Source: Nymphaea colorata | Taxonomy: Eukaryota > Streptophyta > Magnoliopsida > Nymphaeales > Nymphaeaceae | Direction: 5' to 3' | Length of the DNA stretch: 64,000 bases | NCBI RefSeq assembly: GCF_008831285.2 | Contig: NC_045139.1 | Location: forward strand, 26,082,412 to 26,146,411 | Shown here: positions 23,501-64,000 of the stretch, piece by piece | Layout: every line of letters begins with the position of its first letter | Numbering within the stretch: the stretch's first letter is position 1 | Program-made: the position numbers and the translations under genes | The notes under the pieces: model-generated | What the model saw: the letters and a program-made list of their open reading frames with translations, nothing else | What the model was told of the DNA's origin: nothing | The model's database searches: none

Positions 23501-26500
23501 CCCAGGAAGTTTGGAAACTAAATATTGACTTGAGAAACCATTTAGACCAGAAAGACTCCAGAAACATTTGGTTCTTACAATTTATATAATACAAGTGCAG
23601 GTAACCTGTGCGTGTAACCTGTGCCTGTGTTTGTGTTAGTTGGTTCAGGAAACCCTCAAGAAAAGCATGGACCATCATTGAGGTTCAATCAACCATGCAG
23701 CTTGGTCAACAATTACAAGTAATTAGGAATGTCATCGTCTACATATTAACACATTAACTAGAAGATTTGGCTCACGTAAATTAAACTAACATTTGTATTG
23801 TTAAAACTGAAAAGTGTTAGCTGCAGACTAGGCGATGGGCTGAGCATAAAGCCTAGGTGGGACTTGGCACATTAAGCTGTACAAAAAATTTGAGATACTA
23901 ATATATTAATTCCCTAAAGTTAACTGGTAAATCTCTAATTCTAACTTCTAATACCTAAAAACCTAAACTAAAACTTCAAATTACTCGTGCCCTGAAACTC
24001 ATTTTAGGGTTGAGGGTTAAAGAATCTCATTCTTGAGTTGGTCTTTCATTTACTGGCCAAAAATCATCTTCGGGCTAGTTAAAAAAGAATATCTTAGAAT
24101 CATCTATGGGACTGATTTCTAGAGCTTCCATTCTAATTATGACTTACCTGAGGATATTGGGTCGAATGATGAACTCAATGGTTAAGCCAAACAAGAATTC
24201 AACAGTGAACAAAACCATCTAATGCTATATCTCATTGGATGCCCCAACCTCCCATGAGTTAAGACATTAAAAAGTAAGTTGTAATTCAAAACAGAATTGT
24301 CCAAGAAAGCCTAACTGTATTTATTCCATCCATACCACGAAGACCTGTAACATTCGTCATGCTTTCTAGCGAGTGCTTGCCACTCTTGTTTCTCTTCTTT
24401 ATTTGAAAGAGAAAAAAGCCAAGAACATATAAGATCTAAGATATCTTGCCCTGTAGTTGACCGCTGCATTAAACAAATCAAGAAGCAAAATTAAAATTAA
24501 CACCAATCTTTGATATTATCCATCTCAAAATGACTGTTGACAGACACATGGTTATTCAAGCATGTGAGTTTGTTTTCTGCAAGAGATATGGTTACAGGAA
24601 GCACTTATTTATGCATACTGCTGCAGGGGATAGAAGCCAGAGCCAGACAACTACCAGAGTCTGCTCGCCTATAGGATATGAAAATCATAGGAAACCAAGG
24701 AAGAAGGACACAGGGAAAAGCTGCCTGGACCCCATTTCTTTTACAGAGAAGTTGTACTTCCAATAAAAGCATTATACGTTATCCAGTATTGATATTATTG
24801 CAGGAGGAGAACCGTAATTATCGTAATCCAATTGGCTTCCATGGGTAGAAGTAACTCACTTTTATAATATCTGACTCATAAAAGACGCTCCGTGTTTTAT
24901 TAAATTGAAGGTATTTAAAGTAATATATTCAAAAGAATAAGTCAATGGCAAGGTATTCAAAAACGTTCTTCATCGAATAGGTGCACTATTTTATATACTC
25001 TCTTTCACATAACAGCAATGATATTTTTATGTTAAATTTTATACATTATTAAGATGTTTGCACTAGTTATTGTCCTTATCCCTGGTATATGTCTGAAAAT
25101 CAAATCCCGAGTCATAGAATCATATTCCATGAGGATCACATCAACAAGTGAGTAATTCAACTCTCTAAAACACTAAAATATAGTTAATTCTTGATTAGTA
25201 TAGGAAACAAAAAAAAATCCATATGTGACTTTGTATTTTCAATGCCATACGTATGCCTCACACTACATGAAGAAACGTCAACAGTTTTTTATTCATGTTA
25301 CAGATAGAGACCGTTGATGCGCTGAAAAACAAGATAGAACATGCAAGCATTTTTTTTTTTGGTTCCCTTCATTCATATTCTGACATCTAATAATGAGCTA
25401 AAGAATGAATATTGTTATCAAAACTTACCTAGGCCTTCTTCACCATCAATCTCATCTTCAAGTGAAAACTCATGCGTAAACTGATCTTCCTGCTCCACTA
25501 GATCCAATTCTGGCCGCACGGCAGGATATCCCTGCAGACAATCCAGCTTCAAATTAAATACTCCACTCATCTTCAATAACAAGAATGCCATGGGTAGGAT
25601 GTGAGATCCGATAAAGTAGATTTAAAGTACAATTACCTGAAATTTAGCTTTCCGTATAGCAAAAAGGCCTTCAATCAAGAACTGAACCCTTTTATCAATT
25701 TCTCCTTCATGCAAGATTCCCCTTAAACGTTCAAAAATACCTGCATATACAAATCAAAGATTATAAGATATTTGTGCCCGATTGTAATGTATATGAGACG
25801 AAAGGCAGATACTGAAATTTGTAAGCCATATCCAGTGGGAAACAATACAACCATAATGAAGGAAGAGGCATGGTCAGAAACTTGAGCCAATTTGTTGACT
25901 TGACTAAGTTGATCCATGGATTATAGATTGAAGAGCAGGACGTAGGGCAAGACAACGTTTAAATCATTTGATGAACAATATGATGTGGCTTATGTAGAAA
26001 AAACCACTTCTGTAGTCATGAGAGAAGATGATGTAGGCTCCAAACAAGCAAGGTCCTGAGATCAACACTCAGCTGAGTAAAGATCTCAATTTACCCCAGT
26101 CAAGCACATATTCCAACATGTCACATGTAAAGTATAAAAGCTTAAAGTTGATAACATAAAATTATCGGAACCTAACACCTAACATAAAATACACAGATCC
26201 AGACATGAAATACAGTAGCATTTTCTGCAAATAAAACCAGTATATCTTTAGCAGCACAACATAAGGGAGTTAAAATCATGCTATGCTCTTTTAGAACCTC
26301 AACATGAATCCTCAAAAATTTGTAATAATCATACTTTACTAGATATTGCTAGACAACTATAGGTACTGAAACTAGGAACAGCTGGAGATCTGCTTAAGAT
26401 GGTACATGCAGATCTTAGTGAACTTGGCACGTGAGATCAAAATAGCAGTAGTGCCCTTGGACAACATCCACTATCCAAAGCAAAAGGTTCACAGTTATCT

Positions 26501-28328
26501 GGCAAAAATAAAACACAAAGAGGACAGGAAAGTAAGAAAAAATATCAAGATGAACATTGCAAACTAACCATGAAGGCCCTGGGGTGAAAGATCTTGCAGC
26601 AAAGACCCGCATTCTTTGACAAATCCAACTGTCACCTGAAAGATGAAAAGACAACAATTAGCAAACTTGACTAAATACCTGAAACCCAACAAGAAGAAGC
26701 ACGCAACAACAACAAACCTCTACACTGTCATCGGTGGGTTTCTCTAAAAGCACAGTCAGCAATTCCAAAGCAATAATTTCGTGAGCAACTTGTTGATTTA
26801 CAAGATGCGCAATGAATTTGATTGCAGCAAGCAACAGTGGCTGCATTGACATAGAGGGAAAGGAAAGGGGATAAGTGAGCTACCTTCTAAAATTGTAACA
26901 GGAAAAATACTAGAACGCTAAGGTACTATGAGATGAGACCTTATCACTCCGCTTGTATGCCCTCTTCAGACGCAAAATGATTCTTTTTAACAGCAGTTTA
27001 CCAACTTCGGGAAATTTGGTGTTGACAACCGCAACCAAAGCAGCAAACACATCCGTAAATCCAGGGGATGCCAACTGAGATTTCAAACACGACCTACAAA
27101 AGAGGCCTCTTCCCCGTATGAGATTCTCACTAAACAGTTCCGGAATGATATTCTTTACGTTAGAAGCATTTACTTTGTTTACGAGACCATTTATGCTCTT
27201 ACGAAGTGCCTCCCATGTCAACCTTTGATACTCTTCGCTGCTCTTATCCTCCACATTTTTCATCATCTGAGCCAGCTTGAATGGTGGTATATAGATACCG
27301 CCACTTCGTCCGACATTCGCCCCAGTAGGATTGGCCGGCTTATCATTACTTTGAAGCTGTACATTGTTTACCTTCTTCTTCTCATCAGAATATCTTCTTT
27401 CAACCAGACCACTATCATCTCCTTTCCTTACATTGCCATCTCTTTTCTCTTCTTCATTTCGATGTCGACTTCCTTCGCTCCTAGTTCTATTCCTGTCATA
27501 ACCATATTTCCCCTCTCTATCAAATTTCCGGCCGCCATAATCATCATCATCATCATCACGCTTATCGCGCCTTCTATCCGATATTTCCTCCCTTCGTTTC
27601 CGGCTCTTCATTCGCAACTTTTCCCTGTCCTCTTCGTCTGAGTTTCCATGCGGATGCCTTCTTCTATGATTTCCTTCATGAACATTATCGCGTTCATCCG
27701 ACATTCCACTTGCTTTTCCCTCTTTTTCTCTATGATCTCTTGATCGCAACACTTGACCATCTTCTTCCTCGGAGCTTTCATGGCGGTCCCTTCTCCCATA
27801 AGGGTCCTTATTGCGACTATTACCATCACCCGTCCTTCTACCCGCCCATCTTTCCCTCTCTTTGCCCTCATCCCCACTTGAATTACCGTGACGATCTCTT
27901 CTTCTCGACCTCTCATGCTCTCGATCAGCACCACCAACCCGCCCGTCTTCTGAAATCTTCTCCTTTTCCCTGTGCCTCTGCCTCCCTCTATCTGAGTCCT
28001 TGCCCTCACCGGAATTTTCAATATACTCCCTTCTTCTCACCTCATCCAAATCGTCACGCTTCACATCTGCCCTTTCCACCCTTTCTCTACGGCTTCTATA
28101 TCTCGAAGCATCCCTCTCCTCATCTGCACTAGAATCGCCACGCTGGCGCCTTCTTCTCTCGCTAGCGTCATGCTCTTCTCGGCCGTCGTCATGCTTTTCC
28201 CTGTACACCTCCGACCTCCGCCTTCCTCCACTGTCAGCAGCTTCACGGTCTCCTCCACCCCTCGTCTTCTTTCCATGAGTTGCATCGTGTTCGCTGTCGT
28301 CCCCATCGCTGTGATCACTTGTCCTCAT
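20576..28328 (-). CDS. CWC22: Pre-mRNA-splicing factor CWC22 homologue
   Basis: Eight exons in transcript order: 28328-26940, 26840-26718, 26635-26569, 25740-25637, 25531-25429, 23397-23096, 21449-21144 and 21055-20576. All have GT-AG introns and consistent phases, giving 957 aa. CWC22 is a spliceosome component that binds eIF4A3 and escorts it into the exon junction complex. Residues 1 to about 340 are a charged Arg/Asp/Glu/Ser region. [14 protein letters not shown] starts near 343, followed by the MIF4G domain (about 370-555, with [19 protein letters not shown]). An acidic linker precedes the MA3 domain (about 660-780, [20 protein letters not shown]). A conserved C-terminal block ([15 protein letters not shown]) ends in a Ser/Asp/Arg-rich tail. 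The ATG at 28326-28328 is the first in frame; the upstream open frame has no ATG. The gene appears intact. Confidence 0.95.
21450..23095 (-). other. CWC22 intron 6 (1.6 kb)
   Basis: The intron holds a TA/GATA/GA microsatellite (22338-22432) and, at about 22515-22870, text such as 'ggccatgtttgtttacg' and 'cactgtttgtttgaac', which is typical of the ends of short plant DNA transposons. No coding sequence was seen. Confidence 0.6.
22338..22432. repeat. Compound TA/GATA/GA microsatellite
   Basis: TA units pass into GATA units and then GA units with occasional extra G, inside CWC22 intron 6. Confidence 0.9.
23398..25428 (-). other. CWC22 intron 5 (2.0 kb)
   Basis: This is AT-rich intron DNA. At about 23816-23880 there is a 'actaggcgatgggctgagcataaagcctaggtgg' type stretch (quoted in part: 'ataaagcctaggtgg'), a word family seen again at 38780-38820, 39385-39435, 51150-51230 and 52460-52510. 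I recognise no gene in it. Confidence 0.5.
25741..26568 (-). other. CWC22 intron 3 (828 bp)
   Basis: AT-rich intron between the two halves of the MIF4G coding region, bounded by GTTAGT and TATGCAG. I see no repeats or coding features in it. Confidence 0.6.
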
Positions 28329-28700
28329 ATTCGAGGGAGAGATAGAAAGACCTAATCTGCCACAATCTGAAATCAGAAGAATATCATATGGCCAAACAAA
28401 AATTTCCACTGGCTGCAGTAACGTTTTGGGAGAGAGAGAGAAAGAGAAAGAGAAAGAGAAAGAGAGACCTGCTGCGACCGCGGGAGCTCCGTGCCCTAGC
28501 TTCGCCACCCAAAAGATATTTTTTGCCCAGTGTTCGACCTAAACGGAGATAGGCCGCACTGCTTATCCAAAGAGGAGTTTCACCCGTGCACTCGACCAGA
28601 ACCCTAATGAACCACACTGCTAACAAAGTCCCAGTACCCGATTTTACAGGAAAAGAAAAGGCGAAGGAGATCTACAACTAAAGAGGACTAAAAGAGAGAA
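28329..28700 (-). promoter_or_regulatory. CWC22 5' UTR with a probable leader intron and promoter-proximal region
   Basis: On the minus strand a GCAG|GTCTCT donor at 28469/28468 is followed by a CTTTCT repeat (plus-strand GAAAGA, 28430-28466). A TCTGATTTCAG acceptor lies just upstream of the start codon (exon resuming at 28366). A leader intron in this position with a pyrimidine-rich 5' portion is common in plant housekeeping genes. The transcription start is not visible and transcript data would be needed to confirm it. Confidence 0.45.
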
Positions 28701-31584
28701 ATAAAAAGCTGATGGGCGGTGGCGAGAACCTGCGAGTCGAGGGTTTCCGCCACGGAGGCGGAGTTGGGGGGAACTAGATACAGGCGAAAATGGAGCGTGC
28801 AGGGAGGAGGAAATCTGGAGAAAAAGGCAATTTTTAAGAAAAAAAAATTGATAAAAAGGGTTGGGGTCTGTCAGACAACCTCAAGACCATCCATAGTCGA
28901 CCGAAGTCGGCCACGAAACGATCCTCCGCTCGACTACCGCCCCCGAGGAGACGGCACCCACGCAGCTTTCACGCTCAGGTCGAGAGGTCATGTGTCCTCC
29001 TCCAGATTTTGATCTCTGTCTCCTTAGGATTAAGGATTCAGTAGTACAACCTATAGAACAGATCCTGTTCAAGTAAGGTCGTGCTTGTCTTCTCATCCTC
29101 CTTTGTTTATAAAGCTTTGCAGGCGACGAAAAAGTAACGATACAGGACTAAACTTGGGGCAAATTCTCGCACGTACATGAGTCAATGACCAAAGTACCCA
29201 TCTTTCTGTACATTTGTTGCCCAAGGAGGAGAATTTCTCTACATGGGGGCAGCTGAGGAAATGTAGTCGAAGCTGCTTGCTAAATGGATCCGACGGCAGT
29301 CTCCTCTGCAACAACTGACACACTCGAGATCTTTAAGATGAAAAAAAAAAAAAAAAAAAAATCTTGAGAGCTCAAGAACCAAAGGCATGGCGTGCGTTTC
29401 TCTTGGCTTCAAGCTTTGATTCACGGCTAAACGAAAGGTATAACATGAAAGGAGAAGAAAAAATTCCGTTGGTGTTTGCAAAGAATAGTCAGATTAGGCT
29501 GACCGAAAGAAACAGGGGAAGCAATAAGCCTACAGAAACTTATCAAACTTAACATGCTTTCTGTAAATCGGCATCCACAGACGTGTTTGTTATGGTCCAC
29601 CTCACTTCTTAACCATGTTTTTCTCTGAGAAAACTTTATGTTATCGACGCAAGTGTATTTAACTAGCAAGATCTTAGGCCCTGATTTTTTTCACAGTCTT
29701 ATAGAAACGTTTATCTGCATTATAAATCAAGCAGTCTTACCGTTGATAATGAAAGAAAAGATCAGAGGCTAATATGAAGAGCAAGAAACTCAGAATGCTA
29801 AAAGAATGCCAAGTGCTCTATGCACGAAATACCATGTAGAATCAGATCCACAACAAGCAATGGTTTTCAGATTCAAATCCATATGCTTTTGGTTTTTCTC
29901 CCTCATTTTTGTTTTTGGCATTGGAAAAGATTCAAGATTCATTTTTGTTGTAAACAGGAATTAAAATGGGTTATTTGTAAACACAACCCAAATGGGTTAT
30001 TTTTCATGAGCAAGCAGCGAAACTCGCAGCAGCTGAAAGGATAATGCTTTGATATCAAAATTGACGCCGTGATAATGCTCTAATTTCAAACTAAAGGGAA
30101 GAACAAGGGAAATTCAAGGAACTAACAACTAAAATTGTAAATAACTAAAGCTGATGCAGGGAAATAAAGGTTGAACACAAATACGCGGAAGTTAATACTA
30201 GAAATGAGAGAAATAATTGGAGAATGGTTTCATTCCAACATTTATCAGAACTCCTTCGAACATGAACCTTGGGACCTTTTGAATATAAAAATGGATCTAT
30301 GGATCTGGATTTAACTATAATTCGACTTGGATCAGCATAAATTCTAGTGTATATATCTAAAGCCTTCTATACAGAGACTTACTTTCTGGATACAACCCAG
30401 GGTCCAAAACTGAACAAAGGATAATCTCAAACATCATTCTAAACACACAAGTTCCTATTCAACAGATCCAGATCTAATATGAAATGGGTTTAATCCACTT
30501 TGCATCAATCTTCACTGGTTAGAGAATAGTCGTCCTCGATGAATTATGATGAAGCTGGTGCCTCTGGAGAACATTGCACCATTCTTCCCTGGTTGGAAAA
30601 AAGTCATTCGAGATCTATAATATTGCTATTGCTACTAATTCTCCAGCCTCAGTTCATTCTTTCTCGGATGAATTAACGGAGTCAGCTATGTATCTGTTAC
30701 AACTGGGATAGTGGGGAGTTTGGGTTGGATAAAGGTTTAAATATTTTGTTGGGTTTGGATCTTATTTGGATATATTTTGATTTGGCATTGCATTTGAGTT
30801 TGGTTGAGGGTCCTTGGTTTAGATTATGATTTATTGGTTGGACCCGATTGCATATGGATTGCTTGGGTTACCGAGCTTGCTTCGGACCCTTTTACGGGCC
30901 AATCGCTTCTGGAGCGGGCAGGTGACGCTCAAGGACTCGACTCGAGTTCTTAGTGGACAGAGCACTTCCCCCCTGCCAGTGTGCTACAACCCCTTGGGGT
31001 AGGTCTAGGTTGGTTTAGATTGTGGATTTGCACTAAATTTTACTTAATAGATCTAGTTCACGGTGGGTTTCCAAACTGGATCACAAACTGAGTTTGACAG
31101 ATAGGTTTGAAATCTAAAATTCGATATAGAACTTTAAAACTGAGTTTTGTGGGTCTAAATCTGTGCAATTAAAAGAGAAACCTTGGATGGGATTGGATTA
31201 GATCCAGACAACCCAGCCAAACCAGTTAAAAGGGTATGAATTGGCTTGGACGAAATCTTAAACCCGGTCCAAAACTCTAAGAACTGGGCTTGGCGGTCCT
31301 AACCAGCTTCAAGAAGAGGCTTGGCCAAACTAGTCCTTGTTGAAATCTGGTTGGCCCATTGAACCAGAACGTTTTACGCTAGATGGTTGTGAAAGAAGGG
31401 AACAAAGCTAGACGATCAAGGTTCAGGTGGTTCGGTTATTGAGCCTACGTCCACACGAGAGGGGGTTTGATTTTCTTGTTCAGTCGTTTGGCAAATACCT
31501 TTTCATCTTGCCTTTATACATTGTTGACAAAACAAGTCGATAGCAAGCTTACATTAGTTGCCAAAAAATTAAAAGGGACGTTGG

Positions 31585-31984
31585 TAGGGCTGCACAAGGA
31601 GCCGAGTCAACTCGACCTCAACTCAAACTCACTCGCAAAAACTAAGCTTGTGCTCAACTCATTTATAAACGAGTCGAGTTCGAGTTTCAAAACTCGACTC
31701 GTTTATACTCGACTCGACTTGCAAACTGGTACTCTATATAATATTTGTTAAAACCGGTTTCACAAATTACACAAGTTAAATCAGCTTACACAAGTTAATG
31801 CCTAAACGAGTTAAATGGGCTAAATGAGTCAGGTTCAAGCTTGGTTTCTTGCAGTCGAGTCGAGCTCAAGCTTGCTATAAGGAGCTCAAGTCGAGTTTGA
31901 GCCGAGCTTGAGCTCGAGTTTTTGGAGCCGAGTCAAGCTCGACTTGGCCAAGCTCGGGCTTGACTCGGCTCGTGTGCAGGCCTA
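31585..31984. mobile_element. TIR element rich in CTCGAGTT/AGCTCAAG words (family B, copy 2)
   Basis: The ends 'tagggctgcacaaggagccg' and 'cggctcgtgtgcaggccta' are imperfect inverted repeats of about 25 bp. The flanking octamers gacgttgg and gccattgg agree at six of eight positions, which suggests a decayed 8-bp duplication and a hAT-type origin. The interior is dominated by 'gagtcgagttcgag', 'actcgactcg' and 'gagctcaagtcgag', so it can fold extensively. No transposase is encoded. Confidence 0.7.
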
Positions 31985-32462
31985 GCCATTGGCCAAGTGC
32001 ACTGTTGGTAAAAGTTTTACGAAATCAACCATTACATGAATAATGGCAACCAAATTTCCCACATAATGTGCATTGCAATTCTTGGGGGTCTTTGATGGTT
32101 TGGAATTTTAAGTCGAGAATTAAAATTTCATAAGCATGGTTCCTCCACAAACTGGAATGTAATCAAAATTCCAAGTTTTAGCTTTCTAATTCAGGAAACA
32201 AAATACTTAGTTTTTTAAATTAATTTCAACTATTTAAAAAATCAGCATTTAGATTCTAAAATTCCATGATTCTCTAGAGGACCTAATCTCCTTTTCTGTT
32301 TTCCTCTTTTTTTTTCCCTCTCGAAGGACTGGGCCAAGGAATTGACTGTCTAATAGGGGGCCCAATGGCTTCCCTTTCCAAGAATCGAAAGTTATCTAGC
32401 TACCAACATAAGGACTCAAAGAATCACAGGTAAGAGATCTCCTATGGCCACTAGGCCACATG

Positions 32463-32852
32463 TAGGCCTGAACAACGAGCCAAGCAACTTGAGTGAGGCT
32501 CGAGATCAAGCTCGAGTTTGAGCTGGCTCTTCAACTGAATGAGTCAAGCTGGAGCTCATAAACGAATCGAGTTCGAGTTGTATCCAGTCAACCTGAATAA
32601 GCTCAATTTGACTCGATTTGATGTATACAATTATGGTCTCATTTTATATTCAGTAGATTAGGAGGTTAAACAAGCCTAATCGAAAATCTTATCATTTAAT
32701 GGGTATTGTGAAAGAGTCTAAACAAATCAAGCTCGAGCTTCAACTCGGTCTATCAAGCTCAAACTGACACTGTCAAGCTCGACTTGAACTTGAGCCAAGC
32801 AACCTAGGAGTCAAGTCAAGCTTGGGCTCCACTGGGCTCGTGTTCAGACCCT
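32463..32852. mobile_element. TIR element of family B, copy 3
   Basis: It starts 'taggcctgaacaacgagcc' and ends 'gggctcgtgttcagaccct', with interior blocks 'gatcaagctcgagtttgagc' and 'caagctcgacttgaacttg' in the same arrangement as the copy 480 bases upstream. I could not identify a target duplication. Confidence 0.6.
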
Positions 32853-34119
32853 TGAAATGGGTCTGGGTTTGTGTGCATTGGATCGGCGTCAGCAAGGCAC
32901 CTGAAACTAATAATCGATGCGTGCAGAATGCTTCTGATATACATCGTGACATCCAAGAGGGAGAATTCTCTTCTCTATGTTACAGATCTAACTCGACATT
33001 GAACCATAATTTAATCAACAAGAAAATCTGTACCATATACAACTAATGGACTTAAACATATTAAAATAAAGTGATATTCAAATGGAAGGATCAAGTCGAT
33101 GTCTGCTTTTGTATCTAACAGGTTCACTAGCTTATTAGATCTATACAAGTGCAGTTGTTCAGTTATGACCACCCACACATTGTGATGAATTCCTGCACTT
33201 AGCAGGGATGTCTTTGCTTCAGTAGAAGGCTGAATTGATTTGCAGTACTTTCTGGTTTGTGTTGGACCTTCTTTTCGCTGTTCCCTTGGCTCTGTTATAT
33301 TATTTTATGTTTTGATTGTTGTATTTCTTTTTCTCTGATGGAATGCCAGTTTATACACCATACTCATGTCCACATCTTTGTAAAATTAATGACTTCCAGA
33401 GTTTCGGCTTTTCTTGCGGCCCCAATAACTTCATATGCATCTCTTTAATTACATTATGTTTTCTCAACCAGAATATCGATTTAAAAAGCATCGATGAGCG
33501 AATACCATCCTACAGGTGAACGTGGATGTGTGTATACGTGTGCGCACATCATTCTAGTTAGATTGCAAAGTGTTGAACAAAAAATCCGATACATCGGAAA
33601 TTTTGTTAAGACCTTCTTTTAAATGCCATTTTTCACAAAAGGACAAAGCAGACCTATTGAAATTAATTATTATTGTTATTATTTTTGAAATCTAACCTTA
33701 CAGATATGGTCTGTAATATGGTCTCAAATATGATTTGATGAGAAACGCGTATTTAGTTGTTTTCTTACTTAAATAATGTTCATTTTTAATAGTCAATGGA
33801 CATAGATGGATATGTGTGTGTGTGTATATATATACAGTTCTAAAACTGTAGAAACATTAGGAATTTCGGATGTATTTAAAAGTTATTCAATATTAAGACA
33901 TGTTATTATAGAGTTTTAGAAGTATAGCAACAAGCAGCTAAGGTACTTTAAATTGAAAATTAAAAGTGACCATTAAGATAAGTAGGTGTATAACTTCTGG
34001 TTCGAAGAAAGAATCTAAAATTAATTAAATTTACCTACATAAACAAAATAGCATTTCCTTTTTTCTATTTGATATTTAAGATTTGTTTATCGCAAATAGC
34101 CCATCCGTATAGATGGGTC

Positions 34120-34121
34120 TG

Positions 34122-34150
<29 letters not shown>
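34120..34150. repeat. (CT)n microsatellite
   Basis: A CT run of about 30 bp downstream of the CHD1 stop codon. Confidence 0.9.
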
Positions 34151-34153
<3 letters not shown>

Positions 34154-34904
34154 GTTTACTCATGCCTGTTCCTCAAATTGAGTTCAATGCCAAAAGATGA
34201 TCATGCTTTAAGACAAAGGTATGAAGTTCGCACGCAAACAAGCAGTTGCGCTTTTGATTTTGGATCACCCCAAGCATCCATGGTAAGACGGATACGAATT
34301 TTATTTTTCATCAACTAAACATATGTACTGTAAAATCCCCATGGCTAACAAACGATGACAATGAATGAACAGCTCATATTATGATTTACAATAGACCGCT
34401 GTCATGAAGATGGAAATAATAAAAATGGAAAATTTCTGGGGTTAAAAATCAGCAAAATTTTTTGCCGATCGCGCATATCATAGTGCAACATACAAAACGG
34501 GATATGCTCTTATACAGGTTTGTGCCTTTCAGTCTGTTCCTGCAATTTAGCTGCATAATGTACATGGTGCGATGGAAAAATGTGCAAGCCATGCTGAGAA
34601 CTCTCAATTCTCCGAAGGCAAAAAAACTCCAGAGGATATCATATGCTGCACCTGCCACCACCATCAAGAATCCTGGTCTTCCTGCTCCATAATAAACAGT
34701 GGCCTCCTGTAGCTCCTTACCAGGTTCACTATTTCACTTCTGTGCTCTCCACTTCAAGCAACTGTGACAGATGGTTTAACTGATTGCCAGCAATTCCTCT
34801 GGCGTATTGCGAGTTTATTGCTTTGGTAATCCAAAAAAATTAGCGGCTTGTAACAATGGTGACAGGACCTGAAGATCTCCTGATTTACCATTGCTGCTAT
34901 AGTA

Positions 34905-64000
<29,096 letters not shown>

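Larger units (their letters stand above)
28701..34904. other. Region between the CWC22 5' end and the CHD1 3' end
   Basis: Both neighbouring genes are on the minus strand, so this holds the CWC22 promoter side and the CHD1 3' UTR and terminator (roughly 34400-34904). Also present are a 20-bp poly(A) run (29341-29360), two copies of TIR family B (31585-31984 and 32463-32852), an AT-rich element-like stretch (about 32080-32290) and a CT microsatellite (34120-34150). No further gene was recognised. Confidence 0.5.

Noticed and set aside
27225-28278. Several open frames on the plus strand and in a second minus frame
   Set aside because: They are shadows of the charged, low-complexity first exon of CWC22, whose own frame has the MIF4G domain and fits the splice phases.
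28329-28508. Upstream extension of the CWC22 frame by 60 codons
   Set aside because: The open frame begins without ATG (GTG), includes the GAAAGA repeat, and contains a probable leader intron. The first in-frame ATG is at 28328.
12124-34150. Regular short repeats considered as CRISPR-like arrays
   Set aside because: They are dinucleotide microsatellites and TIR element words without unique spacers, in a plant nuclear genome.

Overview
This window is nuclear DNA of a flowering plant. The genes have many short exons split by AT-rich GT-AG introns, there is a plant-specific RNA polymerase V subunit, and the intergenic DNA holds a 3.2-kb Ty3/gypsy LTR, small TIR elements and CT/GA/TA microsatellites. 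I cannot place the species more precisely. Nothing looks bacterial, organellar or viral. I saw no tRNA or rRNA gene, although I could not scan for them by computation.

Layout, left to right. (1) 1-744, + strand: a fragment of a cellulose-synthase-like C (CSLC) gene. Similarity stops abruptly in the middle of a conserved motif. (2) 1758-5149: the 3' end of a degenerate chromodomain-type Ty3/gypsy element, namely an integrase tail plus one long LTR. (3) 5150-7510: AT-rich intergenic DNA. (4) 7511-15014, + strand: a complete four-exon NRPE5-type RPB5 gene (217 aa) whose second intron (4.9 kb) and third intron (1.9 kb) are swollen by repeats. (5) 15015-20575: intergenic DNA with a 1-kb TIR element and LTR fragments. 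(6) 20576-28328, - strand: a complete eight-exon gene for the spliceosome factor CWC22 (957 aa), with a probable extra 5' UTR intron. (7) 28470-34904: the region between the CWC22 5' end and the CHD1 3' end, with two copies of one TIR family. (8) 34905 to beyond 64000, - strand: a CHD1/CHR5 chromatin remodeller. Twenty-eight coding exons are visible and the N-terminal exons lie off the right edge.

The intact genes are one RNA polymerase subunit, one exon-junction/splicing factor and one nucleosome remodeller. All act in nuclear gene expression, but each has its own promoter and two strands are used, so I see no evidence of a joint system. I did not find a convincing new biological system.

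The observations most worth checking are a frame-breaking T-run length (A on the coding strand) in a CHD1 chromodomain exon, a GC-AG intron in CHD1, and three repeat families shared among the introns and intergenic spaces. One repeat copy has a perfect 8-bp target duplication.
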